Positions 33,480 through 41,407 of a stretch of 64,000 bases of DNA are shown in pieces (positions within the stretch are counted from its first letter, which is position 1; the number at the start of each line of letters is the position of its first letter). The stretch comes from Puniceicoccaceae bacterium. GTDB taxonomy: Bacteria > Verrucomicrobiota > Verrucomicrobiia > Opitutales > Coraliomargaritaceae. The notes under the pieces are model-generated. The model was not told where the DNA came from. It did not search any database and saw only the letters and a list, made by a program, of their open reading frames with translations. The DNA is taken from NCBI GenBank assembly GCA_902603705.1, contig CACKVQ010000002.1, forward strand, positions 1-64,000, given 5' to 3'. The position numbers and the translations under genes were made by a program.

Positions 33480-34298
33480 TCTGCATTGAAATTCTACAAA
33501 GATGTAGAAAAAGAACCTAATACTGTAAAAAAATAGGCGCTTATACCCCCTATCTCCAGGAGAAAAATAAGGGAATGCTTTTAACACTCGCGCTTCTGCT
33601 AGAGCGCCAATTCTTCTCCTAGACCAACGGTTCCCATGTAAATGCCCGAAATAGAGTGCCTCTTCCTGCATAGACAATTGCTCCTTACTTGACTTCGTCC
33701 CCGCCCACAATCTAGAAGCGGCAAGTTTGATAGGGGCTTTGACAAAATTCACTTTTTTTCCTACTCGCAACCAATATTCAAGATCTATTGCCACTCGGCA
33801 TTCAGCAGATAAGCCACCGTGTATATCAAAGACACTTTTTCGAATAATAGTTGCGGGCTGACAGAGTATACATCGATCGATCAATCTTTCATAATTCCAA
33901 GGTTCGACTAAATAATCGCCTATTTTATCGCCATTCTCATCAACCTCCTCAGCATCACAATAGACTATGTCCGCATCAGGAGTTTCATTAATAAAATTCA
34001 AAACTTTTGAAAATGCTCCCGAGAAATAGAAGTCATCGCTATTAATCCAAGCGATCCATTCACCATGACTTTTTTGAATTCCCTTATTAAGAGCATCCCA
34101 ATGACCAAGATCGGGCTCTGAGACCCATTCCGTAACAACCGGATGTTTCTTAAGAATCTCTACAGTGCAATCAGAGCTACCACCGTCAATTACGACAACC
34201 TCAAAAGTACCTAACGCTATATTCTGTTCTGCAATCGAGTCAAGGCATTTGTGAATAAACAATCCTTGATTTAACGTTGGTACTACAAAACTTATCAT
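33456..34298 (-). CDS. GT2-family glycosyltransferase
   Basis: A 280-residue inverting GT-A enzyme: ISFVVPTLNQGLFIHKCLDS at the N terminus, VVVIDGGSSDCTVEIL for the nucleotide site, SEPDLGHWDALNKGIQKSHG, and the DxD-like IAWINSDDFY. The WVSEPDLG-WDALNKG phrase places it with the WcaA/WcaE-like polysaccharide GT2 group. The C-terminal 35 residues are basic and aromatic (FFYSIRFFFYIFVEFQCRL), perhaps membrane-associating. It is the last gene of the minus-strand operon, 94 bases after the pyruvyltransferase, and overlaps the convergent GT8-like gene. Confidence 0.85.
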   Translation of the reverse strand: MISFVVPTLNQGLFIHKCLDSIAEQNIALGTFEVVVIDGGSSDCTVEILKKHPVVTEWVSEPDLGHWDALNKGIQKSHGEWIAWINSDDFYFSGAFSKVLNFINETPDADIVYCDAEEVDENGDKIGDYLVEPWNYERLIDRCILCQPATIIRKSVFDIHGGLSAECRVAIDLEYWLRVGKKVNFVKAPIKLAASRLWAGTKSSKEQLSMQEEALYFGHLHGNRWSRRRIGALAEARVLKAFPYFSPGDRGYKRLFFYSIRFFFYIFVEFQCRLGFFRLR

Positions 34299-34392
34299 AA
34301 GAAAAAACAGTGATGACTTAGTAAATAGGTAATTTACCTCAAAGCTTATTCAGCATAATACATGTTCTCTTAAAAACAGCTAATTAAAAATT

Positions 34393-35523
34393 CTATTTTA
34401 GAATTCTGCTCGGCTTAAGATTGTTCTTCTCAAGAAACTCAACAAAATTGTTTTCCAATATATATCTTCGTTTAAAATAAATATCTAATTGATCCAGAAA
34501 AATACCTTTGTAGTCAGAAACTTTAGCATTTTTTAAGTCAGGCCATGATATATGGGGTAGCTTCATCACCTCAATTAGTTCTTGTGTTCTAGAATCGTGA
34601 GAAATCCACAACGAAGGAGTGCCAGCTTGGAAAGAAGCCATATTTCCATGTAATCTTAAACCGATCGAAAAGTCATAAAAAGAAGACTTATATAGCCACG
34701 AAGGAACATCCGTTTCATAATATATATTTTTACGTGCAAATTTCTCGAATAGATCTAGAGAAATTGAGAGGCCCGACGCACGGTGAAGTGATTCTAAGAT
34801 CTCTCGCCATTCATTCAAAGTGCAGTGGCGACTCTTTGAAGCTAACTTAATCAAAGGATCATGCGACTGCGCAAGATAATCACCATCGTGAAAATAAGCT
34901 ATATTAAATAGTGCTCGTTCTAACATTTTTAGCTCACTATCTGGAGTCCATGGGTGGTGTCCGTTAACTGTAATAAATTTTGTCTGGCGTTCTAGTTTTA
35001 ATTGGAAAGATCTCTTTAATTCTTCGGTCGGTGTGAGAAGATTAGACGGACAGCCAATAACCTGAGTATTCTTAATACCCATACGCTCGAGAACAGACTG
35101 CGTATAGTCTCCCCGAACCCCAATTATATTAGCCTTATCGGCAAGAATTTCGATCAGCCTACGCGTTCCATCCTTGATCTTAATTTCTTTTTGATTAACA
35201 AGTTCATTTTGTGCTCCAAGACCGATTGATATAATAGGTAAATCAAGCTTCTCAAGAAAATCAGCGAAAACACCGAAGTCAGATTCTTCGTTAATAAAAT
35301 TCGCTGATGGAAAAATAATCATATCACATTCAGACTTAATTCTTTCGATATCCCAGGTTGTATTTAGCCCAATTCCTAAAAAATCTCCCGAGATAAGATT
35401 TTTACAAGCATGCTGGAAAAGGAGGTTACCAAAATTAAGTCCAGACTTTTTACATATAGTCTCACAGCTATCGCCTATTTCAATACGTAAACTTCTTTTA
35501 CAACCAATTATTCCTAGTTTCAT
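34393..35523 (-). CDS. Polysaccharide pyruvyl transferase family protein
   Basis: A 376-residue protein of the CsaB/WcaK/ExoV superfamily, which adds a pyruvate ketal to sugars of surface polymers. Visible features: GLNFGNLLFQHACKNLI at the N terminus, CDMIIFPSANFINEE, PIISIGLGAQNE, NIIGVRGDYTQSVLERMG with QVIGCPSNLLTP, and FYDFSIGLRLHGNMASFQAG with the conserved His, ending in LWISHDSRTQELIEVM. It lies one base behind the FkbM gene (35525-36379), so it is cotranscribed. Predicted to decorate the polysaccharide exported by the nearby ABC system. Members that act on small sugars or peptides exist, so the substrate stays open. Confidence 0.85.
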   Translation of the reverse strand: MKLGIIGCKRSLRIEIGDSCETICKKSGLNFGNLLFQHACKNLISGDFLGIGLNTTWDIERIKSECDMIIFPSANFINEESDFGVFADFLEKLDLPIISIGLGAQNELVNQKEIKIKDGTRRLIEILADKANIIGVRGDYTQSVLERMGIKNTQVIGCPSNLLTPTEELKRSFQLKLERQTKFITVNGHHPWTPDSELKMLERALFNIAYFHDGDYLAQSHDPLIKLASKSRHCTLNEWREILESLHRASGLSISLDLFEKFARKNIYYETDVPSWLYKSSFYDFSIGLRLHGNMASFQAGTPSLWISHDSRTQELIEVMKLPHISWPDLKNAKVSDYKGIFLDQLDIYFKRRYILENNFVEFLEKNNLKPSRILK

Positions 35524-35524
35524 T

Positions 35525-36379
35525 CTATTGTATCTTTATAGTAGGTGCCCCTTTATCCCTGGAAGCGAAAATTAGACCATCATAAGAATAACTAGACGAG
35601 GGTAGAATATCACATCTAATTTCATACCCATGATCCTCAATTATTTGACGACATACCGCATGTATTTGATCCCAGTGTGTTGAAATAAAGACAAACCTAA
35701 CTCTCTTATTTTTAAGAGTTTTAGATGCTGAACGTAGCATAACTGCCTCTCCTCCCTGAATATCGCTATGTAATATATCAAGGTCTTTAATAGAATTTAT
35801 CTCGAGATATTGGTCGACCTGAAGGACTGGTACGGACTCAGGAAAACTATCGATTTTATCACCTGCATAAGCGTTTACAAAAATTCCTTTCCGCCGATTA
35901 ATTCTAAAGTTAACCATACCTGCAATGAGGTTTTTTTTATCTGGCTCAACGAGTATGCACCTCGCTTTAGGCCTACGATTCAAAAGCGAAAGAGAATAGA
36001 ATCCCCAATATGCACCAAGCTCAAGCATAACAGGGTTCTCGCCCAGCACACTCGCAACTTGCTCAAAAATTAACTCCTCTTCAGGCTCATGAGAACCTTT
36101 GTTACTCTTAAGCAAATGAATCATTCCGCCTCCATAATAGCTTAGAGCGGCAATTCTTACACCATTATGCATCAATATTATGCCATCAGAAATAGTTCCA
36201 GCGCCTTCATACCTTGCAAGGTTTCTATTAGCTGGAGACATCAAAACACGGTCAACTCGCTCTAACCAAGTACTAGAGACTTCACTAAGTTCGTCCTTGA
36301 TTTTTGAATTTGAGGTTAAATTGCGCAACTCCCTTTCAACTTCGAAGAATTCCCTAATCAGACCAATAGCTTTTATCAT
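35525..36379 (-). CDS. FkbM-family methyltransferase
   Basis: A 284-residue SAM-dependent enzyme. The SAM-binding strand and loop are VMLELGAYWGFYSLSLL (about residue 116), then KARCILVEPDKKNLIAGMVN and ILHSDIQGGEAVMLRSASKT, the FkbM pattern. The N-terminal 100 residues are unusual and hold a helical segment and GAGTISDGIILMHNGVRI. FkbM enzymes O-methylate sugars or polyketides; in an export-linked polysaccharide operon, sugar methylation is the likely job. The start codon overlaps the stop of the preceding GT2 gene by four bases (ATGA), and the next gene follows one base after its stop. Confidence 0.82.
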   Translation of the reverse strand: MIKAIGLIREFFEVERELRNLTSNSKIKDELSEVSSTWLERVDRVLMSPANRNLARYEGAGTISDGIILMHNGVRIAALSYYGGGMIHLLKSNKGSHEPEEELIFEQVASVLGENPVMLELGAYWGFYSLSLLNRRPKARCILVEPDKKNLIAGMVNFRINRRKGIFVNAYAGDKIDSFPESVPVLQVDQYLEINSIKDLDILHSDIQGGEAVMLRSASKTLKNKRVRFVFISTHWDQIHAVCRQIIEDHGYEIRCDILPSSSYSYDGLIFASRDKGAPTIKIQ

Positions 36380-37257
36380 TTAACGCCTCTCATCATTTTG
36401 CTTATCCAATTCCAATTGTAATGATTAACAATATCCTCACCAAAAACAGTTTCTGCAAATTTAAGGTATTGATGGTGAGCCTTTTTTAAATCATTAGATA
36501 TTTTGGCAGTTCTATCGTAACATCCCTTCATATCGAAATTTGTAAAAAGATGATCATATAACTTCAAAACTAGGTCCCCGTGGGGTGCATATTTACTAAT
36601 AATCTGCCTAGTTTCTTTTAGATGAAGCTCGGGATCCGATGAGGTCTTATTTGTTTCTGAGAAATAATAATTTGATAGTATGTTAGGTGTAGTCAGGAAA
36701 TTAACATCTATTGTTTTCATTTTGTTCCAGTAGTCCCAATCCATAGCTACTTTTAGATTAAGGTCTACGCCCCCGATACATTCATATACACTGCGACTCC
36801 AAAACATAGACGGCTGGTCAAATTCATTATTATAGCCAAGCCTCTTCCAGCTATCTTCACTAACGTAACGGGTGTAGGCTTTTCCAGATTTTAGCACCCT
36901 TCGACAAGCTCCAGAAAAAACTTGGAGATTAGGATTTGCGGCAAAGGCCTGCGCTACTTCTTCTAAGGAATGCAAAGTAAATGCATCATCGGCACAAAGC
37001 CAGCAGAGAATGTTTCCTGTGGCATGCCTAAAACCTTTGTTTATTGCATCAGATTGCCCTAGATCCGCTTCAGAGATGAGGCAGTCTACTGTTTCTAGAT
37101 ATTTATTTTTAATAATATTAATCGTTTTGTCTGAGCTAAGGCCATCTACCACAATAACTTCTAAATCTATACCCTCCTGATTCTTAATCGAAGAAAGGCA
37201 GCGACAAATAGTATCTTCACTATTCAGAACTGGTATAATGACGCTAATTTTATTCAC
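36376..37257 (-). CDS. GT2-family glycosyltransferase (WcaA-like)
   Basis: A 293-residue GT-A enzyme with ISVIIPVLNSEDTICRCLSS, LEVIVVDGLSSDKTINIIKN, SEADLGQSDAINKGFRHATG and the DxD-like motif in LCWLCADDAFTLHSLEEV. The ISEADLGQSDAINKG phrase is shared with the GT2 encoded at 33.5-34.3 kb, which suggests that the two are related by duplication. The start overlaps the stop of the FkbM-GT2 gene by four bases and the stop overlaps the following FkbM start by four, so the three are translationally coupled. It acts at the cytoplasmic face; the sugar is unknown. Confidence 0.85.
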   Translation of the reverse strand: MNKISVIIPVLNSEDTICRCLSSIKNQEGIDLEVIVVDGLSSDKTINIIKNKYLETVDCLISEADLGQSDAINKGFRHATGNILCWLCADDAFTLHSLEEVAQAFAANPNLQVFSGACRRVLKSGKAYTRYVSEDSWKRLGYNNEFDQPSMFWSRSVYECIGGVDLNLKVAMDWDYWNKMKTIDVNFLTTPNILSNYYFSETNKTSSDPELHLKETRQIISKYAPHGDLVLKLYDHLFTNFDMKGCYDRTAKISNDLKKAHHQYLKFAETVFGEDIVNHYNWNWISKMMRGVK

Positions 37258-39281
37258 GACCTATCCCCTCTACGAGATGCCTTTCGGTATCCGATTTCCC
37301 AAAATGTTCTCGCGATTCCTGACCTACCTTTAGTCGCAAAACGATAGATCATCTTCTTCGCTATATACCTTTTTGTAATAGTATAATGTTCTTCACCGTA
37401 TACTTTCTGAAGAGTATAAAAACTAGACCCATGACCAAATAAGATTCTGCACATGTAGATAAACTTAGTTCTTCTTGGTGGTATCCAATGCTCCAAACGC
37501 AATAGAGGGATATAACAACATTTGAGATCAAGACTATATGATACCCTAGCAAGCAGTGTGTCTTCCCCAGACATTAATGCATCTCTATTACGACCTAAAG
37601 CCTGAGAATGCATGTTCGACTCATATAATTCTAAGAATTTCTGACAAACTTCTCTTGCAACAACCATTCCCGCACCTACAGGCTCCCAAGGTCCCCATTC
37701 TGGATCATTAGGGGAAATCAACTCGTTTTCTCCATAATCTCTAACCGCAATATAATTTTCAAGCTGACGAAACCACTTACCTGGTTCTCTTTCATATATC
37801 CCATGACATCTTCCACCGAAAGCACCCAATTCGGGTCTATTTACTGAAACTTGTAGTGCGTGCTCTAAATAGTTGTCGTCCAATACGTTGTCATCGTCTA
37901 CAAATACGTAAAGTTCAGCATTTGTATTTTTTATCGCAGACAAGCGGGCGAATATTAGCCCTGCTCTTGGCTCATCTATGAGTGAATAATCAAAGCCGAG
38001 ATTAAGTTTAGAAAAAAGCTTCCTCGGCTCTTGGTCGTCTGGGGCATTATTTATATAACATAGTGACCATTTTGATCGCTCTAATGTCTGACGATTAAGG
38101 CTCTCTAATACAAACTTAAGGACGTCAATTCTAGGCTTTGCAGCACAAATGACTACTTGTACACATATATCTATTTTTTTATCAACATGAACCTCCTGTC
38201 CATCAAGATGAATAGTATGCTCAAATACACCCAACTTTCGTTTAACCTTCCGTAACTCGATTCCTAGCTTATTATTTAATATCCTCTCTTTTTCTAATAA
38301 TCGCTCCGATTTCTCAGCCCACGTTTTATTATTTTCTGAGAGTATCCTCTCTTTTTCTAATAATCGCTCCGATTTCTTAGCCCACGTTTTATTATTTTCT
38401 GAGAGTTCTGCTTTAGATTGGATAACTGTATAGTTCTCTAAAATTTTCTTAGTGGAAAGATTAACTTTATATTTCGCAGCTAGATCTTTGGAAACACGCT
38501 TAGCTTTAGGAGAAGCCGTTAAAATCCTGTCTGAAACAAAATCTAGGTCATTAGTCAGTAGCAAGTTCTCATAATAAATTGGTTTATCAAAATATGCTTT
38601 GTTTATGGAATTCGTGGAAGAGTCAAAACGATAGAAAGAATATCCATGCGACTGTCCGACTCGAAAGAGATCTTCAGTACTGCTATTCGCTCGGAGTAGA
38701 TTTAACTCTGAAAACTCAACGAGAAAACACTTTATCTTCCCATTACTCATTAAACCTTTAGTACCTTCAATGATATGAGACTCCACACCCTCGCAATCTA
38801 GTTTTACCAGAGAGATCTCTCTGTCGGAATAAGAAGCAAAATATGAATCTAGAGAGATAGATGGAACTTCAATAGTATTACTGCTTTTTACATAAGTCAC
38901 ATGATCAAATGAACTTATTATTGCTTCATTAGATTGGAATAGAATTTCTCCATCGTCTTTCCATAAAGCCTGATTACATAACTCTACATTTGAGCGTGTC
39001 ACACTACGGCTTAAGTTTTCAGAAAGTAATTCGAAAGTTGTAGGGTTAGCTTCAAATGCAATTACTAGGCCCGAATCACCAACTATTGAATCCGCAATCC
39101 TAGAAAAAAATCCAGAATGTGCGCCGCCATCAACGAACACGTCTCTATCACGCAGAAATAAGTGAAAGAATATTTGCTCTTCTAGCTCAAAAACCCCTTG
39201 GTGAATTAATTTTGAGATTTCATCATTTGCCGGTAACCTTAACCATCCTAAATGTGGAACAAATATCTCTTCAGTATTCAT
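37254..39281 (-). CDS. Bifunctional FkbM methyltransferase-GT2 glycosyltransferase with coiled-coil linker
   Basis: A 675-residue fusion. Residues ~45-230 form an FkbM-type methyltransferase: VFVDGGAHSGFFSRIADSIV, LVIAFEANPTTFELLSENL and ISLVKLDCEGVESHIIEGTK. Residues ~290-350 form a charged coiled-coil-like linker containing two near-identical 21-residue repeats (LSENNKTWAKKSERLLEKER). From about 370 there is a GT2 domain: VQVVICAAKPRIDVLKFVLE, LINEPRAGL-like SLIDEPRAGLIFARLSAI, ELYVFVDDDNVLDDNYLE (the DDD metal motif) and GAFGGRCHGIYE, a variant of the usual GG-F/Y pattern. Methyl and glycosyl transfer on the same polymer is likely. Located directly behind the ABC ATPase gene (13 bases). 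Confidence 0.85.
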   Translation of the reverse strand: MNTEEIFVPHLGWLRLPANDEISKLIHQGVFELEEQIFFHLFLRDRDVFVDGGAHSGFFSRIADSIVGDSGLVIAFEANPTTFELLSENLSRSVTRSNVELCNQALWKDDGEILFQSNEAIISSFDHVTYVKSSNTIEVPSISLDSYFASYSDREISLVKLDCEGVESHIIEGTKGLMSNGKIKCFLVEFSELNLLRANSSTEDLFRVGQSHGYSFYRFDSSTNSINKAYFDKPIYYENLLLTNDLDFVSDRILTASPKAKRVSKDLAAKYKVNLSTKKILENYTVIQSKAELSENNKTWAKKSERLLEKERILSENNKTWAEKSERLLEKERILNNKLGIELRKVKRKLGVFEHTIHLDGQEVHVDKKIDICVQVVICAAKPRIDVLKFVLESLNRQTLERSKWSLCYINNAPDDQEPRKLFSKLNLGFDYSLIDEPRAGLIFARLSAIKNTNAELYVFVDDDNVLDDNYLEHALQVSVNRPELGAFGGRCHGIYEREPGKWFRQLENYIAVRDYGENELISPNDPEWGPWEPVGAGMVVAREVCQKFLELYESNMHSQALGRNRDALMSGEDTLLARVSYSLDLKCCYIPLLRLEHWIPPRRTKFIYMCRILFGHGSSFYTLQKVYGEEHYTITKRYIAKKMIYRFATKGRSGIARTFWEIGYRKASRRGDRS
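38281..38406 (-). repeat. 63-bp tandem duplication inside the FkbM-GT2 linker
   Basis: Two adjacent 63-base units, 38281-38343 and 38344-38406, differ by one base in my alignment (C versus T at the aligned position in TCTCAGCCC/TCTTAGCCC). Each unit is 21 codons, in frame, and extends the charged linker by one repeat. The high identity points to a recent duplication. Confidence 0.9.
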
Positions 39282-39294
39282 ATTATAATAGATA

Positions 39295-39984
39295 TCATGA
39301 GCCGATTTTTATGCTTCGGCTCGTAAGATCTTTTAACGTCTTTGGATCATGCGAAACAAGAATTACCGATCGCCCTGAATCCATGAGCTCGACGGCCTTC
39401 GCACGTGATTTAATCCTAAAATGCCAATCTCCAACATTCAAGATTTCATCTAGCAATAGAATATCTGGGTCAGCTTCAATAGCGATTGAAAACCCCAATC
39501 TAGCAAGCATACCACTTGAGTAACTATATACTGGCTGTTCAAAAAAATCGGCTAACTCACTAAAGTCTTTAATTGCTTCTAAACGGCTTTCTATATCCTT
39601 ACGCGATTTACCGAGTAACATGCCTGCCATGACAGCATTTTCTCTGCCGGACAATATTCGCTCAAAACCGAGATTTACACTAAGTAATTGTATGTTAAGA
39701 TTTGGTCTCTTAATCAACAGTCCAGTATCTGGATGAGTGACACCAGCAAGTAGTCGTAGTAGAGTAGATTTTCCAACACCATTTTTACCAACAATCCCCA
39801 GTGTTTCGCCTCGCTTGAGCTCCAGATCTAAATTCTGGAAAGGCCAAAATTCACGATCTTTGTGACAATGAGAAAGCCCAAGCTTATTAACCCTCCGGTA
39901 ACATATACCGACACTTTCGCAACGAAGTAATACATTATCTTCCAAATTATCCGTTTCAATTACATTACTTTTTTTCAGCATCAC
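39295..39984 (-). CDS. Polysaccharide ABC exporter ATP-binding protein, Wzt/KpsT type (short form)
   Basis: A 229-residue ABC ATPase. Walker A is GIVGKNGVGKSTLLRL, the Q-loop region is IQLLSVNLGFERILSGRENA, the signature is YSYSSGMLARLGFSIA and Walker B is DILLLDEILNVGDWHF, ending with VSHDPKTL. The SSGM signature and LDEILNVGD are typical of the Wzt/KpsT/TagH subgroup. The protein stops right after the ATPase core; the C-terminal O-antigen-recognition domain of full Wzt is missing, so it resembles KpsT-type exporters. The gene follows the permease by 7 bases and works with it. The promoter for this operon lies upstream of the regulator gene. Confidence 0.9.
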   Translation of the reverse strand: MMLKKSNVIETDNLEDNVLLRCESVGICYRRVNKLGLSHCHKDREFWPFQNLDLELKRGETLGIVGKNGVGKSTLLRLLAGVTHPDTGLLIKRPNLNIQLLSVNLGFERILSGRENAVMAGMLLGKSRKDIESRLEAIKDFSELADFFEQPVYSYSSGMLARLGFSIAIEADPDILLLDEILNVGDWHFRIKSRAKAVELMDSGRSVILVSHDPKTLKDLTSRSIKIGS

Positions 39985-39991
39985 AGTAAGC

Positions 39992-40777
39992 TCAGGTTTG
40001 GATGTGTTTTAGAATATGCCCGTCGATACGGCGGTGCCAGAACATCCCGACTTGGATAAAGATCAGGCTGAGGGCAATTAGATATAGTAGCAGAATCCTG
40101 CTCGGATGCTCTCCATGCAAAACAACCGATCGGAAGACTTGAATCAAGGAAGCCGCTGGGTTCGAATAAAATAGTGTCTTTAATTGCTCCGGCACTCTCG
40201 ATACATCCCAAAAGATGGCAGAAATAAACATACCCCCACGGAATAAAACTGACATAAAGGTCTGTAAATCTTTCAGATATGCGGATGCGATCGACAAAAC
40301 AATTGAAAATCCTATAATCAAAAATAACTGAATTAAAAACAAAATTGGTAACCATAATAAATGTGCACCTATTTGCAAACCGCTGGAAAAAGCTATAAAG
40401 CCTAGCATCACGAAAAAAACGCAAGCCGACTTCCATGAACAAGAGGCTACACTAATAATAGCGAACAGGTACTTAGGTAAAGGGATCTGCCGGTGTAAGT
40501 GGGCACGAGCGGTTATAGTGCCCATACTACCGGCAATACTAGACTGAAACCATTGGTAAATAACTGTTCCAAGTAAGAGATAAGTAATAAAATCTGGAGT
40601 TTTACTGCCCATCAAAACTCCAAAAATATAGTAGTAAAGAGCGGTATTAAGCACGGGTTCTAAAAACCACCACAAATAGCCTAAATACATAGCCCGAGCG
40701 TCCGCACGCAAAGTTGCAACCACACGAAAGAAAATAATACCTCTATATTGATACATTGATTTTAAGAATTCTATCAT
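39992..40777 (-). CDS. Polysaccharide ABC exporter permease, Wzm/KpsM type
   Basis: A 261-residue ABC-2 permease with about six membrane helices. The N-terminal half starts MIEFLKSMYQYRGIIFFRVV, and the first membrane region has YLGYLWWFLEPVLNTALYYY followed by a second helix ending in FITYLLLGTVIYQWF. The C-terminal part has MSVLFRGGMFISAIFWDVSR and NPAASLIQVFRSVVLHGE, the family's characteristic segment. With the ATPase it exports undecaprenyl-linked glycan through the inner membrane. Its start overlaps the regulator's stop by four bases. The family call is firm; whether the substrate is O-antigen or capsule is not visible. Confidence 0.9.
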   Translation of the reverse strand: MIEFLKSMYQYRGIIFFRVVATLRADARAMYLGYLWWFLEPVLNTALYYYIFGVLMGSKTPDFITYLLLGTVIYQWFQSSIAGSMGTITARAHLHRQIPLPKYLFAIISVASCSWKSACVFFVMLGFIAFSSGLQIGAHLLWLPILFLIQLFLIIGFSIVLSIASAYLKDLQTFMSVLFRGGMFISAIFWDVSRVPEQLKTLFYSNPAASLIQVFRSVVLHGEHPSRILLLYLIALSLIFIQVGMFWHRRIDGHILKHIQT

Positions 40778-41232
40778 AACAACTCTTTTATCTCATTATA
40801 AGCACTACCAATTTTATCTTCCCAACGAAGCAGCTTGTCTTTGCGTGCTTTTGATATCTGTAGATTAAACTCCTCATTTTTGTGAAAGGCTTTAAAGAAA
40901 TCAGTAAACGCAGGCAACAGGCGACCCTCTAAAATGCGGCTAACAAAAATACCAAGATCAGGCTCGATTACAAAATGCTCAGCTCTATCCCCTAGTTTAA
41001 AATCTAATTTGATAGCACCCAATTCCTTTAGTTGCTTAAGCCCCTGACCAGCTGAGCTACGACTAATATGAAGCTGGTCAGCACAATTCTGAGCGCTTAG
41101 TGGTGCATTGGAAATAAATAAGAGCCCATAGAGCTGACCTATAGAACGTGGCACACCTAAACGATCTGCCAATTCCACCCATGGCTGCAAAACAGTAAGC
41201 TCTAATTCAGAATTTTTGGATTTAATTCCCAT
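40774..41232 (-). CDS. GbsR/MarR-family transcriptional regulator
   Basis: A 152-residue winged-helix regulator. Residues ~18-95 hold the DNA-binding core of the GbsR group: PRSIGQLYGLLFISNAPLSA followed by QNCADQLHISRSSAGQGLKQ, the recognition helix, and KELGAIKLDFKLGDRAEHF as wing. The C-terminal half is a helical dimerisation region. GbsR-type proteins usually act as repressors of osmoprotectant genes; here the gene is the first of an eight-gene polysaccharide operon, overlapping the permease start by four bases. It probably controls its own operon through the inverted repeat at 41242-41269. Confidence 0.85.
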   Translation of the reverse strand: MGIKSKNSELELTVLQPWVELADRLGVPRSIGQLYGLLFISNAPLSAQNCADQLHISRSSAGQGLKQLKELGAIKLDFKLGDRAEHFVIEPDLGIFVSRILEGRLLPAFTDFFKAFHKNEEFNLQISKARKDKLLRWEDKIGSAYNEIKELL

Positions 41233-41241
41233 ATTATTTAC

Positions 41242-41269
41242 ACTTATTACAGGAATTTTTGTAATAAGT
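41242..41269. promoter_or_regulatory. Perfect 9-bp inverted repeat, candidate operator of the GbsR-like regulator
   Basis: ACTTATTAC (41242-41250) and GTAATAAGT (41261-41269) are exact complements with a 10-base spacer. The element ends 10 bases before the regulator start codon at 41232, so binding would cover the transcription or translation start. The spacing of about two turns suits a dimeric winged-helix protein. Whether it also affects the divergent TolC operon (start 41408) is open. Confidence 0.5.
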
Positions 41270-41328
41270 ACAGTAAGATTATGTATAGTTAAATATAACC
41301 TTAAATTAATACTTTAGTACCATAACCT

Positions 41329-41357
41329 TTGACGTTAAAATGATAATAAAATTTTAT
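41329..41357 (+). promoter_or_regulatory. Weak candidate promoter for the tolC-like operon
   Basis: TTGACG (41329-41334) is followed, after 17 bases, by TTTTAT (41352-41357), about 50 bases before the tolC-like ATG. The -35 is close to consensus, the -10 is weak, and the region is so AT-rich that chance matches are likely. Confidence 0.3.
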
Positions 41358-41407
41358 TTATATCGATCATTCGCAATAGTTTTACATCGCTCTATATAAA
41401 CGATACT

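Noticed and set aside
39981-40442. 153-codon minus-strand frame overlapping the Wzm gene
   Set aside because: Shadow frame of the permease gene; no membrane or family pattern of its own.
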